Below, piece by piece: positions 1 to 6,134 of a stretch of 6,313 nt of DNA. The number at the start of each line of letters is the position of its first letter. Position 1 is the first letter of the stretch. Source of the DNA: DATDYA01 sp035289165 (GTDB lineage Bacteria; Patescibacteriota; Patescibacteriia; Magasanikbacterales; GWA2-37-8). The stretch is taken from assembly GCA_035289165.1 (NCBI GenBank), contig DATDYA010000005.1:1-6313 (forward strand), given 5' to 3'. The notes beneath the pieces are model-generated. The model made no database searches. It was not told the origin of the DNA and saw nothing but the letters and a program-made list of their open reading frames with translations. Both the position numbers and the translations under genes were made by a program.

Positions 1-224
1 TGTTGCAAGATTATTTTGAACATCTTGGTGACGATATAGATGACAAAATTAACGAGGTACGTAAAGTAGCTAATGGTCAAGACAGAGATTTGTTGGCGGT
101 TATCGGGCTAGTAGGAGACACAACACGTGATCCAGAGTTAAAAGAGGTCTGTCGGAAATGGACCGACCACATTAACTTATTAGGTGGGGAGACAATAGTT
201 GGTCCCGTCCCGACAGTGAACTAA
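1..224 (+). CDS. Small acidic hypothetical protein, 5' end uncertain or cut by window edge
   Basis: The open frame is already running at the window edge and stops at TAA 222-224, leaving 73 visible residues. I do not recognise the family. The visible part is acidic in its first half (EHLGDDIDDKINEV) with a predicted amphipathic helix, then a short hydrophobic stretch (LLAVIGLVGD), another helix holding the only cysteine (KEVCRKW), and a Gly/Pro/Val-rich tail. There is no signal peptide or membrane segment, so it should be a small cytoplasmic protein. A TTG at position 3 could be a start, but the preceding codon ends in TG and so could itself be ATG, GTG or TTG; no ribosome binding site is visible to decide. 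It lies 19 bases before the next gene on the same strand and probably belongs to the same operon. The frame is solid; the function is unknown. Confidence 0.7.
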   Translation, partial: LQDYFEHLGDDIDDKINEVRKVANGQDRDLLAVIGLVGDTTRDPELKEVCRKWTDHINLLGGETIVGPVPTVN

Positions 225-243
225 TAATTTTTAATTAATCATT

Positions 244-582
244 ATGCCTAATCCACAACCAAAATTTACTTTTTTAGAGCAATATATTTTAGAAGTTCTG
301 GCCCAAAATGGCTTAGATAATTTGAACGAGGAATTAAAAAAGTCATATCTTCCGCAGCTCATGGTTGAGGCCGAATACCGTTTGGGTTTGGCTTTGATGC
401 CAAAGTTAAACGAAACCCAGGTGGATGAATTTATGGCATTCGTCGAAAAAGGAGCAGACGGTGAAGAAATGATGAAGTTTTGGCAAGCGGCCGTACCAGA
501 TTTTCAAGAGCAAGTTAAAGAAACGTTATTAAAATTCAGCGAAGAAGTGTCGGGTATTTTAACTAAGCAAGGAGAAGCTTAA
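244..582 (+). CDS. DUF5663-like small helical protein
   Basis: A complete 112-residue protein, acidic and almost entirely helical, without cysteine, signal peptide or membrane segment. From memory, its layout fits the DUF5663 family of Candidate Phyla Radiation bacteria: an N-terminal helix with ILEVLAQNGLDNL (about 16-28), a helix ending in EAEYRLGLALMPKL (about 44-57), a turn followed by a helix with QVDEFMAFVEKG (about 61-72), then a VPDFQEQVKETL segment (about 86-97). The family has no known function, so none is assigned. ATG 244 is preceded by an A/T-only stretch with no Shine-Dalgarno site; it is kept because the helical region begins shortly after it and it leaves a natural gap to the upstream stop. 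The next gene starts 3 bases after the stop, which strongly suggests co-transcription and perhaps coupled translation. The gene call is firm; the family assignment is moderate because no profile search was run. Confidence 0.82.
   Translation: MPNPQPKFTFLEQYILEVLAQNGLDNLNEELKKSYLPQLMVEAEYRLGLALMPKLNETQVDEFMAFVEKGADGEEMMKFWQAAVPDFQEQVKETLLKFSEEVSGILTKQGEA
569..574 (+). promoter_or_regulatory. Ribosome binding site for the gene at 586
   Basis: AAGGAG is a full Shine-Dalgarno core lying inside the last codons of the upstream gene, 11 bases before ATG 586, slightly longer than the usual spacing. It is the only convincing Shine-Dalgarno sequence in front of the starts visible here, and it supports ATG 586 as the true start. 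Its location inside the previous reading frame suggests translation of the two genes is coupled. Confidence 0.6.
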
Positions 583-585
583 GAT

Positions 586-777
586 ATGGGAGTCCACAAG
601 AAGGGTACGGTAACAAAAGAAACCTATGAAGATTTTCTACGGGCTTATTTGGAATTGGTAAAAAAAGTAGAGGAATTAGAAAAAGATGAGGCCGCCCTAC
701 ACCACGAGATTTTAGCCGCGATAGATCGTAAGAAAATGAAAAAGATTGTGGACAGAATAAATAAAATTAGAGCGTAA
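586..777 (+). CDS. Small basic coiled-coil hypothetical protein
   Basis: A 63-residue lysine-rich protein with no named family that I can recognise. After a short basic N-terminus (MGVHKKGTVTKE) it is predicted to be one long helix or helical hairpin: a heptad-like run around YLELVKKVEELEKDEAALHH (about 21-40), then AAIDRKKMKKIVDRINKI (about 44-61). This pattern fits a coiled coil or a small oligomerisation or binding partner. It has no cysteine, signal peptide or membrane segment. The start is supported by AAGGAG 11 bases upstream and a 3-base gap after the previous stop. The giant membrane-protein gene begins 9 bases after its stop, so a role as partner or chaperone of that protein is possible, but this rests only on position. 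The gene is probably real given its placement and codon-consistent frame; its function is unknown. Confidence 0.72.
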   Translation: MGVHKKGTVTKETYEDFLRAYLELVKKVEELEKDEAALHHEILAAIDRKKMKKIVDRINKIRA

Positions 778-786
778 TTATTTATT

Positions 787-3700
787 ATGGCCAAAGACGG
801 AGCATCGGTAAGAGAACGAGTAAAAGAAATAGAGACTGGTTTTAAGGCCGAACAACTAACCAGTGCCGAGGCCGAGCGTGTTTTTTCTCAAATAGAAATT
901 TCTCCGGAAGCCTCGCCTTGGCAGGGAGAAGAAGCCTCACCTGAACTGTTTAAAAAAGTGGGCTGGTACCCGAAGTGGAAAGTAGAAACTAAAGGCGCTG
1001 TTTTTTATCTGCCAGAGGTGAAACATGATTTTAGGGACGGTGATAGTCGTTGCGTTGTCGGTTATGTTGAGGTGGAGGGAAAAATCATAGCCCGTTCTTT
1101 TTACCAAAGTAAATCCCAAGGGTTGTGGCGTGTTTTGCCGTCCTACCACGGAAACAATGTCAAAGGTATAATGACCTGGTTACATAAACTTTATGGGGAA
1201 GATTATCTTTCGTTACCGGCTGAAGTGCAAAAAGCTTTAGCTACAAATGTTAAATATAATGGGAAGGGCGCGATGAGTGAAGATGTTGAGACAGCATTCA
1301 TGGGGACAGCAAAGTTTTTTGATCCTTCCAAGAGCTATGTCCGTGAACGGTTTGGCAAACCGCATCATTTGCAAGGAAATGAACGGGGAGATAAAAAAAG
1401 TTTGGTCGCGCCAGATAAGCTAGATTTAAAAAACGAAAGTGAAAAGCCGGATTTTAGTAAACCCCTAGACACTTGGGAGGAAGATACCTATCTTTACGGC
1501 CGCGTAAAGTTAAGTGTGTTCAGCTCAAAAAATGGTTCTTTACGTTATACTTTTTGTGAAGATCAACGGGGAAGAGCATGGGTTGGGAGTATTGAATTAA
1601 CCAACGCACCGGTTCTGGATAATAGTATGCGGGAAACCTGGGTGGAACACGGCAACATCACTACCCCGGCCTATGAATACAGTACGCAAGATGGTGGTTA
1701 TGGTAATCGGAAAGACCGAAAAGATTTTTCTTATGTTGACATGTATGAAAAATATTTACAACACATTCCAATTATTAAAGAGTATAAAAATATGAGCGAA
1801 AAAACTAAGGGAAAAACTCCAGCTAATAAAGAGGCGGGGCCAAAACCCAAAGCGACAGAAAAACCCGCCCCGGAAGCAAAAAAGAAAAAGGACGGTGAAG
1901 CACGGGTACCGGAAAAAGAGGCGTCTAAAGAAGCTAAAAGTAAGGAAGCTCCGGTATCACTGGAAAAACGGCTCGAAGATTTAAGAGAAGCGACGAAAAA
2001 ATTAAAAGATAAGCGCTTAAAAAAAGTCCGGGATAATATAGTCCGGGATATCAAAGCAATTGAAGAGATGGTCAAGGATGAAAAAACGGTTAAAGCCAAA
2101 GCGGTCGAGATTGAAAAGCGTTTTGTAGAATTGGAAGAATCCCTCAAGGCTCTTCTGGAAAAGCCAACCGAAGCTAAGGGCGATAAAAAAGAAACAAGAA
2201 AAGAACCGACTTGGACAGAAATAGTTGATGAGTTGGAGAAAAGAAATCTTTTTGGTGGAAGCAAAAAACGATTAGATGAAGCTAAAAAAGCAATAGAAGC
2301 CAAAGATGGTGACTGGAATATTCGTGAGGCTATCTTACGTGGGTTGGCAGAAACTGTCTGGGAGAAAGAAGGAAAAACCAGAAGTGATTTAGAAAATTGG
2401 CATGCCGCAGAAAAAACTCTAGCTGAAGTAAAAGCTAGTTTAGTTGTGGTTGTTACAGAAGAAGCTCCAGCCGCGACTGCAGATACAGATGAAGAAGGAG
2501 AAACAACTGGAGACGAAGACGGGGAGGCCGACACCGAGGAGGGAGAACATGTCGCTCCGGGAGCTGGTGAAGGCGGGGCGCCTGAAGGCGAGGGGGGAGA
2601 GGGAAGCGGGACGCCTCCTCCTGAAGGGTCAGAAACCCAACCCGAGTTCAAAATGGTAGACATACCGCTTCAGGTGATCAATGAAATCATACTTCATGAT
2701 GAGCGGGGTAAAGAAATGTTTAGTTATATTTTAGAAGGCCATAATGAACAGGCTTTGGCTCATTGCCGTACTTTATTCCATAACATAAGAGAGAGACTTT
2801 CCCCTGGCGCCTTGGAAGAGTTAGATGAAGCCCTGGAGAAAGCAGGGTATACTTGGGAAAAATTTCGGGAGGCCTGGGATAGTAAAATACACCTAGCGGT
2901 ATTTTCAGTTTTGCAAGGTGTAGCTAACGATGAGGTCAAAAGACGAGCGGCTGAAAGTATTGGTCTTATGGATAAGGTTAAAATGAACTGGGTGGGGATA
3001 CTGAAGCGAGTCGGGGTTGTAGCCGGAGTGGCCACGGGAGTAGCACTTGCCCTGCCTGCTGTACTTGGTCTAACCGCTGGCGCGACCATTGGTGCGACAA
3101 TAGGAACAACGGGAATTTTGGGCCGTTGGTGGAACAAGCGGGTCTTAAAAAAGGAGCAGAAGAAGGGTACTTCTGGCAAGACGGCCATTGAGGAGAAAAC
3201 TGAAGTACTCATGGGACAGAGAATTAGCGAAGAAAAAGAAAAAATGATTTTTGAATTACTATCGAGCCCACAGCATGACATTGCCGGACAGATTAGCCAG
3301 GCCATTCGAATGGGTTCAGCCACTACTCCATCGGCCGGACGCAGTGTGAATGTGGAAGCCATGCGTATTCAACTACTTTGGGAACGGAGTCATGAGTTAG
3401 AAACTTCCACTGAGGCGGGTGGGGAGGCACACGAAGGAATGATGGCGGAGAGAACTCAATTATTGGCGTTATTAGCTGAGTTGGAAAAAAGTCGCAAGTC
3501 TATGCCGGACGCCATTAAAGCCGACCCGCGTACACAGGAAAAAGTAAAAGGAATAACAATTAAAATTTTAGAAAAAATTCAAGGGGCGAAGGGTGGTCAT
3601 CTTTTTAGTGGTGAAGAAAAAAATAAATTAAAAGATAATTTATCTTACGCCGCCCCGCTTTTTTTTGCGGTAGGGATTGGCACAGCGGTGGAATATGGCG

Positions 3701-5769
3701 GTGGAGTGGTTTGGGAAAGCATCCGGATGGGTATGGGTGGACTAGCGGGTGGAATCTTAGGTTACAAAGCTGGTGAAGCCTTAGATAAACGCGCCCAAAG
3801 AAAAGAAGTGGAAGGAGCTTTAAAAAACATAATGGATGATGTTAGTCGACAGTTAACGCGGTATTCACATGGTGGCGGTGGCGAAGAAGTGGTGGATATT
3901 CAAACCTTACAGAAAGACATTGACCGTTTGGAAGGTCATTTGCAGATCGGGAGTTTAGATTATTCGCCTAAATTAAAAATGAATGGCGAAGCGTTGTTAA
4001 GAGAAGGCCAAAGAGTTTTGTTTGAAAGGAAAGAGGGAACGATTAAAAATTTAATTGCTAAATTACAAGACCACCGGGTAATAGCGGAGAGGCAGGCCAA
4101 AGATGACCTGGTGGCTTTGCAAAAGAAAACTGGCAACTGGCGGAAATGGGTTGGCTTGGGCGGTGGGGCGATAATAGGTGCTTTATCTGTTTTTGGTATC
4201 AGTTTTGGTTTACGTGATGGTCAGTCAGATATATTAGAAAAATGGTTTGGTCTTAGACCGGGTGGAGTTAAAGACATGGAAAACGTGGCTTTGCATACAG
4301 CGCATGATTGGCACCCGCCAACTAGTGGCCAGACAGATTTTACCCCAATCGGTGGAACTAAAGCACCCAGTGTTGTTGATGCCATCCCCGGACCACGACC
4401 ACACCTTAGTGTCCAAGATAGTTATGTTATTAAAAAAGGCGACGGCCTTCTAAACGCCGCTAACCATTTCCAGGGAGACAAAGCGCAGCTGGCCGAAATG
4501 ATGAAAGGCATCCGGGCGGGACACCCAGAATGGGCGGGCAAAAGCAATGGGTATGTCTTGCGCCACTGGCGGTTAGAACAAATCCATAAGGAAGGATATG
4601 ATTTTGGTGATGGTTGGCGAAGTGGGACTAAGACTGTGCACGCCGGTGCCGAGGTAAAGTTGGTGTTTGACGAAAAAGGTTATCCTAGTTTAAGCCTGGG
4701 CAACGAACATGTTAGTCAGCATGGTGTCAGGGTAGAAGATTTGTCTGCAACTCGACCTGCAGTACAGAACGGTACTGACACGCCCGATTGGAGAGATAAT
4801 GCTAACGCTCCGCGGGCGAATTTAGAGCCAGAGCCAAATATTAGTAACAGTTTAAGTCCAGATGAGCTCGCTAACACAGTAGCCAATGGTCCTTATGGTA
4901 AGAATGCGGGGTATGGCATTGCCGACATGATAGCGAATAAGCAGGCTAATACACCAGGATCGGTTATAGACAGGTCTAACACAGGAGTGAAAGGCGAGGA
5001 ACCTGCTGCCTTGACCAGAGAATATACTCGCACTCGGACACAAGGACCCAACCCACATGAGCCGGCCAAGGTAGAAGTAGTAGACAAGTCAACAAGAGAA
5101 CCAGCGCCAGTGGCCCAGGAAAAAAGAGGGGATGTGGGTGCCCGGTCGGAACAACCGATTGGTAAAATTCATGATATAGACAAGTTTACTGATGCCAAAT
5201 TATCCTATGGCGAAAGAATGACAGCTCTTGCTAAGTCTTTGACACCTGGCAGAGCCCTAGATGTAAATGGTGTTAAATATTTATCCTTGGATGGTGGTAG
5301 GACAATACAATATGAGATCCCAGTTGGTAATGGTGTTGTGCGGGGTGTAGTAGATCAGGCCAATCTGCCTAAATTAACCGAGTTACATAGCCTATTGGAA
5401 AGAAGCCACCAAGCAGTGGTTGACCCTGTTAGATTTGAAGCTAAGATGGATAAGGCTTTAGAGGCTTTGGGGGCGGAAAAAGGCGAGAGATCGGTGGATC
5501 TTGTGGGTGGGTCAGCGGAGACTTTTTCGAGTGAGGAGTGGTCTAAAACTGCGGATTGGATTGAAAAAGCAATCGCTGACGGTCAATTGGGTGTAAGAGG
5601 AGGTATTTATACACCAGAACAGCGGGCTGAGATTGTCGACCATTTGCGCTATTTAGATGGACGATTTGACGAGGTGCGATTGATGGGCAAACCGGCCTTG
5701 GAGCAGGTTAAGACAGAAATGGTTGCTTACCGACAAAAGGTATTAGCTGGGCACGGTTTAGAATTTTAG
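787..5769 (+). CDS. Giant multidomain membrane protein with LysM-like C-terminal segment
   Basis: This 1660-residue protein matches no whole family that I recognise. Regions in order: 50-330, a Trp/Tyr-rich, probably beta-rich part with two similar halves (FYQSKSQGLWR at 105-115, and CEDQRGRAWVG at 257-267); 335-390, a Lys/Glu/Ala/Pro-rich disordered stretch; 391-460, a charged coiled coil; 475-552, helices; 557-619, an acidic Gly/Pro-rich linker; 620-735, helices. Gly-rich membrane segments follow at about 741-760 and 762-780, then 954-972 and 981-997, then 1121-1141. Basic clusters (RWWNKRVLKK; DKRAQRK; NWRKW) predict five crossings, N-terminus inside and C-terminus outside. The outside part has a LysM-like region at 1211-1297 (YVIKKGDGLLNAANHF, then VHAGAEVKLVF, split by a helical insertion), a disordered linker to about 1460, and a terminal alpha/beta domain. 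There are only three cysteines (89, 257, 660) and no signal peptide. ATG 787 has an A/T-only leader without Shine-Dalgarno. A cell-envelope structural or anchoring role is inference; the gene itself is certain. Confidence 0.93.
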   Translation: MAKDGASVRERVKEIETGFKAEQLTSAEAERVFSQIEISPEASPWQGEEASPELFKKVGWYPKWKVETKGAVFYLPEVKHDFRDGDSRCVVGYVEVEGKIIARSFYQSKSQGLWRVLPSYHGNNVKGIMTWLHKLYGEDYLSLPAEVQKALATNVKYNGKGAMSEDVETAFMGTAKFFDPSKSYVRERFGKPHHLQGNERGDKKSLVAPDKLDLKNESEKPDFSKPLDTWEEDTYLYGRVKLSVFSSKNGSLRYTFCEDQRGRAWVGSIELTNAPVLDNSMRETWVEHGNITTPAYEYSTQDGGYGNRKDRKDFSYVDMYEKYLQHIPIIKEYKNMSEKTKGKTPANKEAGPKPKATEKPAPEAKKKKDGEARVPEKEASKEAKSKEAPVSLEKRLEDLREATKKLKDKRLKKVRDNIVRDIKAIEEMVKDEKTVKAKAVEIEKRFVELEESLKALLEKPTEAKGDKKETRKEPTWTEIVDELEKRNLFGGSKKRLDEAKKAIEAKDGDWNIREAILRGLAETVWEKEGKTRSDLENWHAAEKTLAEVKASLVVVVTEEAPAATADTDEEGETTGDEDGEADTEEGEHVAPGAGEGGAPEGEGGEGSGTPPPEGSETQPEFKMVDIPLQVINEIILHDERGKEMFSYILEGHNEQALAHCRTLFHNIRERLSPGALEELDEALEKAGYTWEKFREAWDSKIHLAVFSVLQGVANDEVKRRAAESIGLMDKVKMNWVGILKRVGVVAGVATGVALALPAVLGLTAGATIGATIGTTGILGRWWNKRVLKKEQKKGTSGKTAIEEKTEVLMGQRISEEKEKMIFELLSSPQHDIAGQISQAIRMGSATTPSAGRSVNVEAMRIQLLWERSHELETSTEAGGEAHEGMMAERTQLLALLAELEKSRKSMPDAIKADPRTQEKVKGITIKILEKIQGAKGGHLFSGEEKNKLKDNLSYAAPLFFAVGIGTAVEYGGGVVWESIRMGMGGLAGGILGYKAGEALDKRAQRKEVEGALKNIMDDVSRQLTRYSHGGGGEEVVDIQTLQKDIDRLEGHLQIGSLDYSPKLKMNGEALLREGQRVLFERKEGTIKNLIAKLQDHRVIAERQAKDDLVALQKKTGNWRKWVGLGGGAIIGALSVFGISFGLRDGQSDILEKWFGLRPGGVKDMENVALHTAHDWHPPTSGQTDFTPIGGTKAPSVVDAIPGPRPHLSVQDSYVIKKGDGLLNAANHFQGDKAQLAEMMKGIRAGHPEWAGKSNGYVLRHWRLEQIHKEGYDFGDGWRSGTKTVHAGAEVKLVFDEKGYPSLSLGNEHVSQHGVRVEDLSATRPAVQNGTDTPDWRDNANAPRANLEPEPNISNSLSPDELANTVANGPYGKNAGYGIADMIANKQANTPGSVIDRSNTGVKGEEPAALTREYTRTRTQGPNPHEPAKVEVVDKSTREPAPVAQEKRGDVGARSEQPIGKIHDIDKFTDAKLSYGERMTALAKSLTPGRALDVNGVKYLSLDGGRTIQYEIPVGNGVVRGVVDQANLPKLTELHSLLERSHQAVVDPVRFEAKMDKALEALGAEKGERSVDLVGGSAETFSSEEWSKTADWIEKAIADGQLGVRGGIYTPEQRAEIVDHLRYLDGRFDEVRLMGKPALEQVKTEMVAYRQKVLAGHGLEF

Positions 5770-5783
5770 TATAGAAAACTGGC

Positions 5784-5820
5784 AAAAAACGCCCTTGAAT
5801 ACAGGGTGTTTTTTCTTTTA
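5784..5820 (+). terminator. Intrinsic terminator of the four-gene cluster
   Basis: Arm 5784-5795 (AAAAAACGCCCT) pairs with 5803-5814 (AGGGTGTTTTTT) around the 7-base loop TGAATAC, giving 12 pairs including one G-U (5791 with 5807), followed by more T residues. It lies 14 bases after the stop of the giant gene and is well placed to end the operon. The A run before the 5' arm would also give a weaker terminator in the opposite direction, but the G-U pair would become a C-A mismatch there, so the plus strand is the better reading. Confidence 0.88.
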
Positions 5821-5857
5821 TATTAGCCAAATAAATAGTAAATTGGGGATAATGGCC

Positions 5858-5886
5858 TTGACAGGTTTAGTAGTTTGTGTTATACT
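5858..5886 (+). promoter_or_regulatory. Strong sigma-70-type promoter with extended -10
   Basis: A perfect -35 box TTGACA (5858-5863) is separated by exactly 17 bases from TATACT (5881-5886), which matches the -10 consensus at five of six positions. TG at 5878-5879 one base before the -10 box gives the extended -10 element. The predicted transcription start is around 5892-5894. It sits between two intrinsic terminators and no protein gene follows, so it most likely drives a non-coding RNA or a regulatory leader. It is by far the best promoter match on the plus strand in this window. Confidence 0.85.
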
Positions 5887-5892
5887 GATTAG

Positions 5893-6009
5893 TTAAAAAT
5901 TAAATTGCCCACACCGTGTCTAGTGCTTGAGAGAGGTACTGGACAGGGGTTTAAAAGTGTGCTTAGATAGATTTATACCTCTCTCAACTAAGTTAAGAGA
6001 GGTTTTTTT
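5893..6009 (+). ncRNA. Predicted small structured RNA or attenuator leader with pseudoknot
   Basis: The interval from the promoter's expected start to the end of the next T tract would give a transcript of about 117 nt with no useful reading frame. Visible pairings are: a weak outer helix CACAC 5910-5914 with GTGTG 5957-5961; a hairpin TGTCTAGT 5917-5924 with ACTGGACA 5938-5945 (eight pairs, one U-G) enclosing a 13-base loop; and a 3' terminator hairpin. Loop bases 5929-5937 (GAGAGAGGT) are a perfect complement of 5977-5985 (ACCTCTCTC), so the loop can capture the 5' arm of the terminator and form a pseudoknot that prevents termination. It could be a stand-alone small RNA or a ligand- or RNA-controlled attenuator for what follows. 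I see no signature of SRP RNA, 6S RNA, T-box or common riboswitch classes. Expression is well supported by the promoter and terminator; the class is unknown. Confidence 0.62.
5977..6009 (+). terminator. Intrinsic terminator of the small RNA, possibly conditional
   Basis: ACCTCTCT (5977-5984) pairs with AGAGAGGT (5996-6003) in eight perfect pairs; inside, AAC 5986-5988 can pair with GTT 5992-5994 across a C-A mismatch. The 3' arm runs directly into seven T residues (6003-6009). The 5' arm has a second perfect partner upstream at 5929-5937, so termination may depend on which pairing forms first. Confidence 0.82.
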
Positions 6010-6064
6010 ACGAGAAATATATAGTTTTAGAGTAAAGTGAATAATTTTAATAAGAAGATTATCC

Positions 6065-6093
6065 ACTTGGCTCTAGAACGGCTAGAGTTAAGT
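6065..6093 (+). other. 12-bp RNA hairpin between the terminator and the GC-rich fold
   Basis: Arm 6065-6076 (ACTTGGCTCTAG) pairs with 6082-6093 (CTAGAGTTAAGT) around loop AACGG: twelve continuous pairs including two G-U pairs that exist only in a plus-strand transcript. No T tract follows, so it is not a terminator. It may be the first stem of the structured RNA that continues to the window end. The preceding stretch 6010-6060 is about 20 percent GC and shows neither a gene nor a convincing promoter. Confidence 0.55.
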
Positions 6094-6134
6094 TCTTTAC
6101 AAATTAGGGTTACAAAAAAGGAAGTTTGAGAAAA

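Noticed and set aside
1731..2663. 310-codon open frame on the minus strand
   Set aside because: It is antisense to the giant gene, and its product is a Ser/Phe/Ala-rich low-complexity string mirroring the Lys/Glu-rich coding strand. It has no domain and no start signal.
2760..3362. 200-codon open frame on the minus strand
   Set aside because: It is a shadow of the membrane-segment part of the giant gene; composition is unlike the real genes and no independent signals are present.
1..5769. TGA recoding as in Gracilibacteria or Absconditabacteria
   Set aside because: All frames are open under the standard code and end in TAA or TAG with no in-frame TGA, so nothing in the window calls for an altered code.
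5784..6003. Inverted repeats as ends of a mobile element
   Set aside because: The repeats are short local hairpins with T tracts, better explained as terminators; no transposase, target duplication or matched terminal repeats are visible.
5893..6009. SRP RNA, 6S RNA, T-box or a common riboswitch
   Set aside because: No SRP tetraloop region, no 6S-style central bubble, no T-box AGGGTGGNACCGCG box, and no recognisable conserved core of TPP, SAM, cobalamin, fluoride or ZTP riboswitches.
6007..6060. Possible promoter using TTTACG and downstream A/T-rich hexamers
   Set aside because: At 15 to 18 base spacings the -10 candidates (TAGAGT, GAGTAA) match poorly; the A/T richness alone explains the similarity.
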